Of a DNA stretch of 64,000 bases, positions 18,415 to 29,400 are shown one piece after another. Under the pieces are notes generated by a model. The model was not told the origin of the DNA. It saw only the letters and a program-made list of their open reading frames with translations, and made no database searches. The DNA lies in assembly GCA_017311315.1 (NCBI GenBank), contig CM029660.1, forward strand, positions 10,981,129 through 11,045,128, written 5' to 3'. A program made the position numbers and the translations under genes. The DNA is from Dendrocalamus latiflorus. Lineage: Eukaryota; Streptophyta; Magnoliopsida; Poales; Poaceae. Numbering within the stretch: the first letter of the stretch is position 1; each line of letters begins with the position of its first letter.

Positions 18415-21400
18415 AGCAGCCAGGAGCTCCACTTCAAGGCTTCGGGGGTCGACCGCTGCAGGCCCTGGGACACGTGTCTCTTCCGGTCACCTTCCGTCAG
18501 GAAGGCAAAAAAGGTAACATCCGGACAGAGCACATCATTTTCGACGTAGTAGACCTCCCACACCCCTACAACGCCATATTGGGGCGGCCCGCCCTCAACT
18601 CTTTCGAGGCGATCCCGCACCATGCCTTCTTGTGTATGAAGCTCCCGGGTCCCAAGGGTATTATCACCGTCTTCGGAGACCAGGGCTTGGCCAGGCGTGT
18701 CGAAGGCGGCAGCCGCGTTCCGCATCGCCCGGTGCACGCCCTCCCCGGCGCACTCGGCGAGGGGCCTTCGGCCCCCGGGTGGACACCCAAGCCTCGGCCC
18801 GAGGGCGGAATCAAGAAAGTGCAGCTCCAGGCGGAAGGACAATTTGTGTCCATTGGCGATGGGCTCCCACCAGGGGTCGAGCGCGATCTGCTCCGAGTGC
18901 TCCAGAACAACGTCGACGTCTTCGCATGGTCCCCGGAGGACATCAAGGGCGTGGACCGAGCGGTAATCGAGCATCACTTGGCGGTCCGCCCCGACGCCAA
19001 GCCGGTCAAGCAAAGGCTTCGGCGTATGTCGATGGATCGGCAGCAGGCGGCCAAAGCAGAGGTGGCAAAGCTTCTTCGCGCCGGGGTCATTCGCGAGGTC
19101 CACCATCCAGAGTGGCTCGCCAACCCGGTGCTAGTCAAAAAGGCCAGCGGGGCCTGGCGCATGTGCGTCGACTTTACGGCACTCAACAAGGTGTGCCCAA
19201 AGGACAATTACCCCTTGCCGCGCATCGATCAATTGGTTGACGCCACCGCCGGGTGCGAGCTCATGAGTTTCCTGGACGCCTACTCCGGCTACCACCAGGT
19301 GTACATGGCCGAAGACGATGAGGAGAAGACCAGTTTCATCACACCACTGGGGACATTCTGCTTCGTCCGAATGCCCTTTGGCTTGAAGAACGCAGGCGCT
19401 ACCTTCACTCGCCTCGTCGCCATCGCCCTGGCTGCCCAGCTCGGGAGGAACGTCGAAGCCTATGTTGACGACGTGGTGGTCAGGACTCGTCAGCTCGCCC
19501 TGCATGGCCGGGACCTCCAGGAAACCTTCGACAACCTCCGGAAGGCGGGCATCAAACTCAACCCCGACAAGTGCGTCTTCGGGGTGCAGGCGGGCAAGCT
19601 CCTGGGTTTCCTCGTCTCCGGACGGGGCATCCAGGCGAACCCTGACAAAGTAGACGCTATCTTGGGTATGGAGCCGCCCAAGACCACGAGGGAGGTCCAG
19701 AGGCTGGCGGGCCGCATGGCCGCGCTAAGCCGCTTCCTATCCAGGGCGGCGGAGCGGGGCCTGCCATTTTTCAAGACGCTCCGCGGGTGCGATGGATTTA
19801 GTTGGGACGAAGATTGCGCGAAGGCCTTCAACGAGCTCAAACAGCACCTCGCAAGCCTCCCCACTCTGGTTGCCCCAGCACCAGAGGCTCCCCTCCTGCT
19901 CTATCTGGCCGCGTCGGCCACCGCGGTCAGCGCCGTCCTCGTCTTGGAGGAAGGCGCCACGCAGAGGCCCGTCTACTTCGTCTCTGAAGCCCTCCAAGGT
20001 GCCAAGACAAGATACACGGAACTTGAGAAGCTCGCCTATGCGCTGGTCATGGCTTCCAGAAAGCTTCGGTATTATTTTCTGGCCCACCCGATCACAGTAC
20101 CTTCCTCATTCCCCCTGGCGGAGATGCTGCACAACAAGGAGTCCACAGGACGCATCGGAAAGTGGGCTGCCGAGCTCGCCCCCTTCTCCTTGACGTATGC
20201 CTCGCGAACGGCAATAAAATCCCAAGTCCTGGCGGATTTTCTCGCCGAATGGACCCCGCCGGCCCAGCCCGTCCGGACGCATGATGATCCCGTCTGGACG
20301 CTTACAATCGACGGAGCTTACAGCGTCGCCGGCGCGGGCGTCGGGGCGGTGATCGTCACACCTGAAGGACAGCGTTTGCTGTACTCGGCGCGCCTGAACT
20401 TCCCCGCCACCAACAACACGGCTGAGTACGAGGCACTACTCTTTGGCCTGGCGAAGCTCAAGGCAATAGGCGCGAGACGGGTGCTGGTCCGCACCGACTC
20501 GCGCTTGGTGGCTGGCCATGTGGACAAGTCATATCAAGCCAAGGACCTAGAGTTGGCCAAGTACCTCGCGGCGGTAAGGGCGAGGGAAAGGCACTTTTTG
20601 GGTGTCACCGTCAAGGCTATCCCCCGCGCGGAGAATGAGCAGGCTGACGCCCTCGCTAAAGCAGCCAGCCAGCAACTGCCCCCCCCCCCCGAGGGGGCGT
20701 TCTACGAGACGTTAGCAAAGGCGGCCATCGCGCAGGACACCCGGGACGTGGCACTCGTCCACCGCATTGATCGGCCAGGAGATTGGCGAGAGCCCATCTT
20801 CAATTTCTTGCAAGGTATCGCCGAGCCGGAGGACCCTGCCGAGCTGCGACGCTTGCAGCACCGTGCACGGTCCTTCCAGGTGTTCGAAGGAATACTCTAT
20901 AAGAAGGGGGTCTGCGCCCCGCTCCTGCGCTGTCTCTCAACCGAAGGGGGAAGGGAGCTCTTGGCGGAGATCCACGCGGGCGTATGCGGATCCCACTTGG
21001 CACCAAGATCATTAGTCGGCAAGGCGTTCAAACAAGGCTTCTACTGGCCGACTGCCATCACCGACGCCCAGGACCTCGTCCGTCGGTGCCAAGGGTGCCA
21101 GTGGATGGCGCGCATCGTCCGCAGGCCCCCGACGCGCCTCAACCCCATCCCTCCGGTATGGCCATTGGCACGCTGGGGTCTGGACATAGTGGGACCACTC
21201 GCTCGAGCCCCGGGAGACCTCCGGTTCGTGGTAGTCGCGCTAGAGTATTTTTCCAGATGGCCGGAAGCGATCGCTCTGGCCAAAGTAACCTCTGCGGCCA
21301 TACATCGCTTCCTATGGCAAAACATCATATGCCGCTTCGGCGTGCCTCGGGAGCTCACGGTCGACAATGGCCTGCAGTTCGATGCCAACCTCTTCAAAGA

Positions 21401-22004
21401 TTATTGCGACAGCATGGGCATCACCCTCCGATTCGCCTCGGTGGGACATCCCCAGTCCAACGGGGCGGTCGAACGGGCGAATGGCGCCATCTCCGCCGCC
21501 ATCAAAAAGCGTCTGGTCGGATTGCCAAAGGGCAGGTGGCCAGGCGAGCTTCCCAGCGTTTTATGGTCGCTTCGCACAACGGTAACGCGCCCGACAGGGT
21601 TCACGCCATTCAAGCTCCTCTTCGGTGACGAGGCGGTGACGCCCGAGGAAATCAAGGCCGGCTCGCGGAGGGTCCTCGTCCAAGCACCCGAAGAAGAGCG
21701 CCGTGTGTCCTTGGATCTCCTCGATGGGATACGAGCCGACGCAGCCCACCATGCCGAAAAGTACGCGCGGCAAACAGTGCGTACTCGGGACCGCTCTATA
21801 TGCCCACGGGGGTTCAGCCCGGGGGACCTCGTCCTCAGAGTGGCGCTCCAGGCGGAGACCGTGGGCAAGTTGGAGTCCAAGTGGGAAGGCCCGTACATCG
21901 TGACAGAGGCATTGCCGAAGGGGGCGTACCGCCTCGCCACGCTCGAAGGACAAGCCTTCCAGCACACATGGAACGCGGACAGGTTGCGGCGATACTACGC
22001 CTAG
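18348..22004 (+). CDS. pol: Pol polyprotein: protease, RT, RNase H x2, integrase
   Basis: The frame resumes with GSSANILFAEAL just after the protease VDG, one base back from the gag frame. Then follow the protease flap region ILGRPALNSF, reverse transcriptase (LNKVCPKDNYPLPRID, RMPFGLKNAGATF, catalytic YVDD at 19461-19472), RNase H (about 19790-20200), a second RNase H (LTIDGAYS start, TNNTAEYEAL, about 20290-20690) and integrase. Integrase has the HxxxCGxH...CxxC finger (about 20970-21105) and D, D, E residues in GLDIVGP, TVDNGLQF and VERANG. It ends with an ESKWEGPY C-terminal block. The open frame extends upstream to 17979, but that part is out-of-frame gag. A run of 10 C lies near 20681. 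No stop interrupts pol. Confidence 0.92.
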   Translation, partial: GSSANILFAEALDRMAIPRSRLEQPGAPLQGFGGRPLQALGHVSLPVTFRQEGKKGNIRTEHIIFDVVDLPHPYNAILGRPALNSFEAIPHHAFLCMKLPGPKGIITVFGDQGLARRVEGGSRVPHRPVHALPGALGEGPSAPGWTPKPRPEGGIKKVQLQAEGQFVSIGDGLPPGVERDLLRVLQNNVDVFAWSPEDIKGVDRAVIEHHLAVRPDAKPVKQRLRRMSMDRQQAAKAEVAKLLRAGVIREVHHPEWLANPVLVKKASGAWRMCVDFTALNKVCPKDNYPLPRIDQLVDATAGCELMSFLDAYSGYHQVYMAEDDEEKTSFITPLGTFCFVRMPFGLKNAGATFTRLVAIALAAQLGRNVEAYVDDVVVRTRQLALHGRDLQETFDNLRKAGIKLNPDKCVFGVQAGKLLGFLVSGRGIQANPDKVDAILGMEPPKTTREVQRLAGRMAALSRFLSRAAERGLPFFKTLRGCDGFSWDEDCAKAFNELKQHLASLPTLVAPAPEAPLLLYLAASATAVSAVLVLEEGATQRPVYFVSEALQGAKTRYTELEKLAYALVMASRKLRYYFLAHPITVPSSFPLAEMLHNKESTGRIGKWAAELAPFSLTYASRTAIKSQVLADFLAEWTPPAQPVRTHDDPVWTLTIDGAYSVAGAGVGAVIVTPEGQRLLYSARLNFPATNNTAEYEALLFGLAKLKAIGARRVLVRTDSRLVAGHVDKSYQAKDLELAKYLAAVRARERHFLGVTVKAIPRAENEQADALAKAASQQLPPPPEGAFYETLAKAAIAQDTRDVALVHRIDRPGDWREPIFNFLQGIAEPEDPAELRRLQHRARSFQVFEGILYKKGVCAPLLRCLSTEGGRELLAEIHAGVCGSHLAPRSLVGKAFKQGFYWPTAITDAQDLVRRCQGCQWMARIVRRPPTRLNPIPPVWPLARWGLDIVGPLARAPGDLRFVVVALEYFSRWPEAIALAKVTSAAIHRFLWQNIICRFGVPRELTVDNGLQFDANLFKDYCDSMGITLRFASVGHPQSNGAVERANGAISAAIKKRLVGLPKGRWPGELPSVLWSLRTTVTRPTGFTPFKLLFGDEAVTPEEIKAGSRRVLVQAPEEERRVSLDLLDGIRADAAHHAEKYARQTVRTRDRSICPRGFSPGDLVLRVALQAETVGKLESKWEGPYIVTEALPKGAYRLATLEGQAFQHTWNADRLRRYYA

Positions 22005-22118
22005 AAACAGGACAACAGACGTACAGCCGCCGTCTTGTTGTAGGGCGATGCTCGCCCGCGCAAACGGTACCTCAATAAAGATTGCTGTTCCCAGCATACC
22101 CCCTGTCCACGGTGAGCG

Positions 22119-23155
22119 GACTTTAAATAAGACGTAGCGTCGAGCCTAGCTCCGCACGCGAGAGTCTGCGGACTATAAATAAGACGTAGCGTCGAGCCTA
22201 GCTCCGCACGCACCAGTCCACGGACTTTAAATAAGACGTAGCGTCGAGCCTAGCTCCGCACGCGAGAGTCTGCGGACTATAAATAAGACGTAGCGTCGAG
22301 CCTAGCTCCGCACGCACCAGTCCACGGACTTTAAATAAGACGTAGCGTCGAGCCTAGCTCCGCACGCGAGAGTCTGCGGACTATAAATAAGACGTAGCGT
22401 CGAGCCTAGCTCCGCACGCACCAGTCCACGGACTTTAAATAAGACGTAGCGTCGAGCCTAGCTCCGCACGCGAGAGTCTGCGGACTATAAATAAGACGTA
22501 GCGTCGAGCCTAGCTCCGCACGCACCAGTCCACGGACTTTAAATAAGACGTAGCGTCGAGCCTAGCTCCGCACGCGAGAGTCTGCGGACTATAAATAAGA
22601 CATAGCGTCGAGCCTAGCTCCGCACGCACCAGTCCACGGACTTTAAATAAGACGTAGCGTCGAGCCTAGCTCCGCACGCGAGAGTCTGCGGACTATAAAT
22701 AAGACGTAGCGTCGAGCCCAGCTCCGCACGCACCAGTCCACGGACTTTAAATAAGACGTAGCGTCGAGCCTAGCTCCGCACGCACTCTACGGAATATAAA
22801 CAAGACGCAGCGGGGGGACGCCTCCGCGCGCACTCTCCGGAGTATAAAGAAGACGTAGCGTCGAGCCCAGCTCCGCACGCACTAGTCCACGGACTTTAAA
22901 TAAGACGTAGCGTCGAGCCTAGCTCCGCACGCGCGAGTCTCCGGACTATAAAGAAGACGTAGCGTCGAGCCTAGCTCCGCACGCGCGAGTCTCCGGACTA
23001 TAAAGAAGACGTAGCGTCGAGCCCAGCTCCGCACGCACTAGTCCACGGACTTTAAATAAGACGTAGCGTCGAGCCTAGCTCCGCACGCGCGAGTCTACGG
23101 ACTATAAAGAAGACGTAGCGGTTCGCCTCCGCACGCGCCACTCCACGTAGTGTAA
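22119..23155 (+). repeat. 52-bp tandem array (104-bp alternating dimer) after pol
   Basis: About 20 units of 52 bases. Two variants alternate regularly, GGACTTTAAATAAGACGTAG and GGACTATAAATAAGACGTAG, each followed by CGTCGAGCCTAGCTCCGCAC and either a CACCAGTCCAC or a GAGAGTCTGC tail. The last third (from about 22780) is more varied, with CTCTACGGAATATAAAC and CTCTCCGGAGTATAAAG versions. AATAAA at about 22075 just before the array may serve as a polyadenylation signal for the sense RNA. Confidence 0.92.
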
Positions 23156-23313
23156 ACAAGATTGTGCACACCTGCCCTCCGCGATTCGGCGGTAGGTAAG
23201 GCCAACTGGCCAAGCATAGAGTACTACTTGGTTCCAGTATAAAAGCAAGGGGGTTACAGGGTAACAAGCCTAAGAACCCGTACATCATCCCCCCGCCCGG
23301 TCCGACCAAACAC

Positions 23314-26240
23314 TCAGCCCTGGCGCGGTGCGGACGAAGCCGTGCCATCATCGCCGCGGCCCTCAAGGACCCCTTCAAACCACTGGAGGAGGTCCCCCTC
23401 CCCATGCAGCGTCTGCTGCACGGCGACCCTGGCGGCAGCTTCCCCGAATCGGCCCCACATCCGTTGGTGGAAGTTCTGCAGGCTAGGCCCGACGGAGCGG
23501 ATGGCGTCCGACATAACCCCTGCCTGATTGGGCGGATCCAGTTGTGGATTTGCTAGCTCCTGGGTATGCCTACACCCACGGGTGTGAAGCAGCGCCAGGG
23601 CGAAGCACGCACCAACATAGCCGCAGTGCTCGCCGAAGGTTCTGGCGCCATGAAGAGCAACGCCGGCCCCCTCCTCGATCAGCCCGAGCGTCTCCAACAG
23701 GGCCTCCGGCCTGTGCGTAGTGTCCGGCACTCGGACGCACAGATCTCGGAGGGTCTGGTTCAGAGATTCCATGGCCCGCCATGCTGGCGCGGACGCATTC
23801 TCCAGGGCAAGGCGGTTCTCGGCAACAGACTCCGATAGCCGGGCGTTCTCCCCTTCTAGGGCGGCGATCTGCTGGAGGAAGGCGGCGCGCTCCTCCGCCG
23901 CGGCAAGCCGAACTTCTATAGCTTCGTGTTGTGCGGCCGCCAGGGCATCCCCCAGCGCGTGACATTCCTCATCCTTCGCGGCGAAGGCGGTGTTTGCTTC
24001 ACGAAGGCTGGCTTCCAGCGCCCTCTGCTCCCGAATACGGGCCTCGTCAAAGGACCGGCTGAGGGCAAGCGTCTGGCAAACACAACAAAGTCAGCAGGCG
24101 TACAGCAGTGCGGTGCAAGCCCGAAGCGCGCGTATTTACCCTCATTTCGGACGCCTGCAGCGCAAGTGCTAGAAGGTCCCCCTCGCATGACGATAGCGCC
24201 GCCCTGTTGAGGCCGTGGTCGACACGCTCGGCGGCCGCGGTAAGGTCGCAGAATATCTCCGGCCGGGGGAAGAAGTCCGCGCGCGGGCCTTGGCCCCAGT
24301 GCGCCAGGATTTGCTGAGGCCATAGCCACGTCGACGCCGGCGGACACCTGCGGGGCACCCTGCACAAGGCTTCTGACTTCGCGCGTACCGCCGCTGCTCG
24401 ATCCTTCGCCACGTTGGGGAGACTTCGTCTCGCCTGATGTTGGCAGAATGAGCGAGCAGATCGGGGAAAGTCTCGCGAAGTCAAGTGAAGAAAAGGACTC
24501 ACGCCTACCTCCTGCGCCTTTCGTCGCGGTAGGAAGGGGCGCCGGTTCGACCACCCCGGGGGAGGTGGGCGTCTCGACAGGCGGGGAGAAGGTCTTCTCG
24601 GCCGTGCGCGACGGCGTGATCCCGCGGCAAGGCCCCGCAACAGAGTATCGACTCCCCGTTGCCGGCGGGGACTGCGTCCGAAGGCGTTTCGCCTGCGGGG
24701 GCACAGCCGATTCTTCCACGGCGGGTCCAGCTCCGGTCGTTGTCGCCCCCACGGCTTCCTCAGGATGAGGCACGCCCTCGATGGCCGCGCCGGAGGATAA
24801 CACACCTCCCGCCGTGGTTTGCCCGACGGGCACGACGCCATCCCCCGGCTTGACGGCTTCCAATTCAACGACGACGGCGAGTGCCAAGGGATCTGCGGCG
24901 GTGCGCTCCTCCGAAGCAGTATGGCTAGGTCCACCGCCGGTCGCACGCCCCGTCTCAGCTGGGCTGGCCACCGGAGGGGCTGCCGCGTCGCGTACGGCAG
25001 TCGGGGAACGAGCCCGGCGTCGTGAAGATAGCACCCCCGCAGGATTATCACCACCCTGAGCGTCCGGAGTCCCGGCGGGAACCTCTTCCGGCATCACACG
25101 CTCAGGCACGGCAATGCCCAAAGCCTCACAGGTGCGGTTCACTCGCCCCTGTTTAGCCGCTTTAACTGCGGCCTCGCGAGCCTGGTGCTCCTTAAGCGTG
25201 TACGGGCCGAGGAGCGCTGCAATCGCGCGCTCCGCATCTTCTAGACGAGCCGCTGCGCAGGAGATCGCGCCAGTTAGGCGAAAGAAAAGCGGATACAATG
25301 GCGCGCGTAAAGCGTGCTGGCGACTTACAAGGGGCGGAGGGCGGCAGCAGGCGAGACACGGAAGGGGCGAACCCGTCCTCGCGGGGGCCGTTCCGTTGAA
25401 CGTACTTCCCCCGGGAGGACAGCGGCGCTGCCCCGTACATCGTGAACTCCTCGGCTAGGTCGCGCACGCTCATTCGACGGGCGACACCGACAAGGCTCTG
25501 TAGCTTCCGCGCGTCATCGATCTCCGCCGTCAGGCCCGGCGTGCTGTTGAACGAGATCGGCCCACCTCGGCACTGCATTCGGCTCTTGTCGGTCACGGTG
25601 TAATAGAACCACCACCGCGTCCAGCCGGCAGCCCATTGCCCAGATGACGCAGGCACAGTGAACAACGTCGCGCACGAGGCCCGGAGCACGAAGTCCACAC
25701 TACCGAAGTTGGACACCGCCCCGCCAATATTTCTGGGTCGGCAGTATGCGTCGTGTAGGGTGGCGAATAAGCTCGCGCTGGGACGCCACCCTTCCGTCCG
25801 CATCGCCCAGGTGAAGACAGCTAGGCGGAGTATCGCGTGGGGCGTCAGCTGGGCTAGCTCCAACCGGTAGGCCCGCAGGACTTCGCCCACGAACAACGTG
25901 GAGGGCATTCGAAGGCCGGCATCGAAGAACGCGACGAAAACAATAGCCTCCAGGGCCCCGGGCTTCGGCTCCGTCTCCCCCCGGGGGGGTAGGCGAGCCC
26001 CATCGCGCTCCATGATCTTCCCCTCATCCACGAGCCGCTGCAGCGTCCCTTCAGTCATGCGGCTCTTTCCCAACACGCGGGAGCAGGACCCTCCCGAGTG
26101 CTCCATGGCGTCCCACCACTTGTTGGCGCGCGAGACCCCCCGCGGCACCAGTTTGTACTCCTGGGAAGGGGGGTCACCTCGCCCTGGCCGAGCAAGGCAC
26201 CGCTGTGGGGATGGTAGACGGCGTCGTCATGGCTAGCCAT
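23314..26240 (-). CDS. Antisense gene of the Tat element: putative gypsy-type transposon (Transposase_28-like) protein
   Basis: A minus-strand gene inside the retrotransposon. ATG at 26240 opens MASHDDAVYHPHSG; then a conserved block (PKPGALEAIVFVAFFDAG, RLELAQLTPHAILRLAVF) matches the putative gypsy-type transposon domain. Introns: 25328-25253 (CTT|GTAAGT to GCGCAG) and 24139-24073 (AGG|GTAAAT to TGCCAG) preserve the frame, and a third is possible at 24508-24434. The C-terminal part is predicted coiled coil (repeated Ala/Glu/Leu heptads, 23770-24070), then MESLNQTLRDLCVRV to a stop at 23314. A one-base excess near 26170 shifts the frame early, so this copy may be broken. Related antisense genes are known in Grande-type elements; their role is unknown. 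Confidence 0.75.
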
Positions 26241-26367
26241 CGCTTCCGGCGATAGAAGAAGAAGAAGCAGGCAAGGGAGCAACGGGCGTGACAATTAGCA
26301 CGGGCGGAAGCGAAGCGGCAGATCAAAAAGCCAAGCAAGAAAGGATGCCTCCACCCCAGCATCAGCA

Positions 26368-26374
26368 CTTTATA
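26368..26374 (-). promoter_or_regulatory. TATA box of the antisense gene
   Basis: Minus-strand TATAAAG lies in GGCCTTTATAAAGTGC, about 130 bases upstream of the antisense ATG. That places the transcription start near 26340 with a leader of roughly 100 bases. It is distinct from either LTR promoter. Confidence 0.6.
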
Positions 26375-26774
26375 AAGGCCGCTCGCCTGCCCCGTGGCTC
26401 AATGCACAGACGGACCAAATTCCCAGCAGTTCGGCTATCAAGCTTTGGAAAGAAGAACCGTCGGAGCATAGAGAGCCGTGCCGGGTAGGTGGCCAGACAG
26501 CGCACAACGCCCCCACATCTCCCACACGTGCCCGGCTTCTCGGGGGACGAGGCGAACGGCCGGGGTCACGTAACTGCCCACATCCCACGACGCACCAGTC
26601 GTGGGTCGCCACGTGCCCCACCTGCAACATGGCAGACTGCACGATGCGACAGCCTGCCTTCTGCCAGGCCAGGCGTCGGCGGGTTTCCAGCTACCATTAA
26701 AAGCGCACTACCAGACTGCAAGGTCACGGCAGCCCCAAAGTGCATCCATACCGACGCCAAGCTCCGATCTCAGC

Positions 26775-28240
26775 ACAGGGGACGGCGCGCGCGCGCGCGT
26801 CTACTTCGACTAGGTGCCAGCTTCGTTGCCACCCGTTCGAAGGGTAGGGGACGGAGCGCGCGCGTCTACTTCGACTAGGCGCCAACTTCGCTGCCACCCA
26901 TTCAAAGGGTAGGGGACGGAGCGCGCGCGTCTACTTCGACTAGGCGCCAGCTTCGCTGCCACCCATTCGAAGGGTAGGGGACGGAGCGCGCGCGTCTACT
27001 TCGACTAGGCGCCAGCTTCGCTGCCACCGATTCGAAGGGTAGGGGACGGAGCGCGCGCGTCTACTTCGACTAGGCGCCAGCTTCGTTGCCACCCGTTCGA
27101 AGGGTAGGGGATGGAGCGCGCGCGTCTACTTCGACTAGGCGCCAGCTTCGCTGCCACGGAGCGCGCGCGTCTACTTCGACTAGGCGCCAACTTCGCTGCC
27201 ACGGAGCGCGCGCGTCTACTTCGACTAGGCGCCAACTTCGCTGCCACCCATTCGAAGGGTAGGGGACGGAGCGCGCGCGTCTACTTCGACTAGGCGCCAG
27301 CTTCGCTGCCACCCATTCGAAGGGTAGGGGACGGAGCGCGCGCGTCTACTTCGACTAGGCGCCAGCTTCGCTGCCACCGATTCGAAGGGTAGGGGACGGA
27401 GCGCGCGCGTCTACTTCGACTAGGCGCCAGCTTCGTTGCCACCCATTCGAAGGGTAGGGGACGGAGCGCGCGCGTCTACTTCGACTAGGCGCCAGCTTCG
27501 CTGCCACCCATTCGAAGGGTAGGGGACGGAGCGCGCGCGTCTACTTTGACTAGGCGCCATTCGAAGGGTAGGGGACGGAGCGCGCGCGTCTACTTCGACT
27601 AGGCGCCAGCTTCGCTGCCACCCATTCGAAGGGTAGGGGACGGAGCGCGCGCGTCTACTTTGACTAGGCGCCAACTTCGCTGCCACCCATTCGAAGGGTA
27701 GGGGACGGAGCGCGCGCGTCTACTTCGACTAGGCGCCAGCTTCGCTGCCACCCATTCGAAGGGTAGGGGACGGAGCGCGCGCGTCTACTTCGACTAGGCG
27801 CCAGCTTCGCTGCCACCCATTGGAAGGGTAGGGGACGGAGCGCGCGCGTCTACTTCGACTAGGCGCCAGCTTCGCTGCCACCCGTTCGAAGGGTAGGGGA
27901 CGGAGCGCGCGCGTCTACTTCGACTAGGCGCCCACTTCGCTGCCACCCGTTCGAAGGGTAGGGGACGGAGCGCGCGCGTCTACTTCGACTAGGCGCCAGC
28001 TTCGGTGCCACCCGTTCGAAGGGTAGGGGACGGAGCGCGCGCGTCTACTTCGACTAGGCGCCAGCTTCGCTGCCACCCATTCGAAGGGTAGGGGACGGAG
28101 CGCGCGCGTCTACTTCGACTAGGCGCCAGCTTCGCTGCCACCGATTCGAAGGGTAGGGGACGGAGCGCGCGCCTCTACTTCGACTAGGCGCCAGCTTCGC
28201 TGCCACCCGTTCGAAGGATAGGGGACGGAGCACGCGCGCC
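26775..28240 (+). repeat. 65-bp tandem array upstream of the antisense promoter
   Basis: About 22 copies of a 65-base unit containing GACGGAGCGCGCGCGTCTAC, TTCGACTAGGCGCCAGCTTC and GCTGCCACCCATTCGAAGGG. A few units are shortened (27150-27240, 27555-27575) by loss of a segment between two repeat-internal points. The array lies between the antisense promoter and the 3' LTR. Its short minus-strand reading frames are repeat artefacts. Confidence 0.92.
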
Positions 28241-28364
28241 TGCTTCCACTCAGGCGCCCCATCCACGAGCTTGCAGAAATTCACAAGCCGCAGGGGACGG
28301 AGGAGGCCAAAGGACTCGGCGGCATGGCTTCGGCCCTGTGAAGCCCTTCACCATGAGAGGCTCC

Positions 28365-28611
28365 TGTCGTAGGGGTGGCCCCCACCTGAACCCAGCAGGC
28401 CTGGTAGGAAAACTATAAGGCCTAGAATAGGCCATGTGTAATGACATAACTGCTCCAGAGGGGGTAACCAGATGTGAGGGTACAACTGTAAAAGCATTCC
28501 TCACGAATATATATACGAATACAAGCCATGGGGAGGCCCCCCAGGCCATTACACTCGACATCATCACTCTCCACCACCATCTCTCTCTCTGTTTGGTCTG
28601 TAGCCACAACA
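28365..28611 (+). repeat. 3' LTR of Tat element
   Basis: 247 bases, 99.2 percent identical to the 5' LTR (2 differences). It is followed directly by the duplicated target AACCA at 28612-28616. No strong polypurine tract abuts it; the nearest purine-rich stretch is around 28290-28305. Confidence 0.93.
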
Positions 28612-28616
28612 AACCA

Positions 28617-29400
28617 CTTGATGCCAAACAGGTGTGCTCAACTGGTGATGAGGATATCTCTACTACATATTCATCTTCTACTTCAAGTGTGCACGATAAA
28701 GCTAGTAATGAGGTTCCAACAGGTCTTATAACAAGAGCAAGAGCTAAACTGCCCAACAACAAGTGATTTTGTTTCTTAGAAAATTCCCTATTGCTTTAGG
28801 TGAGAATGGTATACTACCTAATGTAAATACATTGTGTGTTCTCAGATTTGAAGCAATGGAAGAACAAGGAGGGAAGGACTAACCAACCAGCCCCAAGGAG
28901 AAAGGGAATCATGCAGCCACAAGGGAGGAGGCCCATGCGGTTACATGTCAAAAGGAGGGGAAGCTCCATGCAGCCCAAGACTAGAACAAGAGGCCTATAC
29001 ACCACTCGGCTAAGGAGATAAACCGAACCTGTCAATTGAGAAGTTTGCAGATCTGCGTGCAAATGATGGATGAGATTGCTTAATTCAGCCATGTAACTAG
29101 TTAGTGTTCAATTCTGAATTGCTTTAAGATCTAAATCGGTTTTAATGATCGAATAGAATAGGAGTCAGGCTCAAGGCCATCACGTGTGTGTTTGGGGGGA
29201 CATCCTTTATAAGGCAGCTACCACCCCATGGAAAAGACATACCACTTTGATAATAGATTGATTCAGTAAATTGCTCTTGTTCTTATTGTTGGCCGAACCA
29301 ACTTAAGGGAAGAATTGGGAGTTCATCGAAATAAAAATCATTCAACCTTTCCGCTGGGAATTAGGAGCGTGATAGAACTTCATCTGGCGGTCATGAAGTT
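28617..29400 (+). pseudogene. Remnant of an older Gypsy-like element (pol C-terminus and possible 3' LTR)
   Basis: A plus-strand frame ends at about 28766 with PTGLITRARAK, an end typical of plant Gypsy polyproteins (consensus ITRARAK-QL). It is followed by purine-rich sequence and a CCTTTATAAGG promoter-like box at about 29208. The rest of that element is not visible on the left of the Tat insertion, so only a tail is present. The 3' boundary is not fixed. Confidence 0.4.

Larger units (their letters stand above)
16938..28611 (+). mobile_element. Ty3/Gypsy LTR retrotransposon, Tat lineage, 11.7 kb, near-complete
   Basis: Two 247-base LTRs begin TG and end CA, differ at two positions, and are flanked by AACCA duplications. 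Internal order: primer site, gag, pol (protease, RT, RNase H, second RNase H, integrase), a 52-bp array, a minus-strand gene and a 65-bp array. The second RNase H and the antisense gene are hallmarks of the Tat/Grande/RIRE2-type lineage. Gag lacks most of its capsid core and pol is out of frame with gag, so this copy is probably defective despite its youth. Confidence 0.93.

Noticed and set aside
22119..28240. Regular arrays considered as CRISPR
   Set aside because: Units are head-to-tail without unique spacers, in a plant retrotransposon; they are minisatellite arrays.
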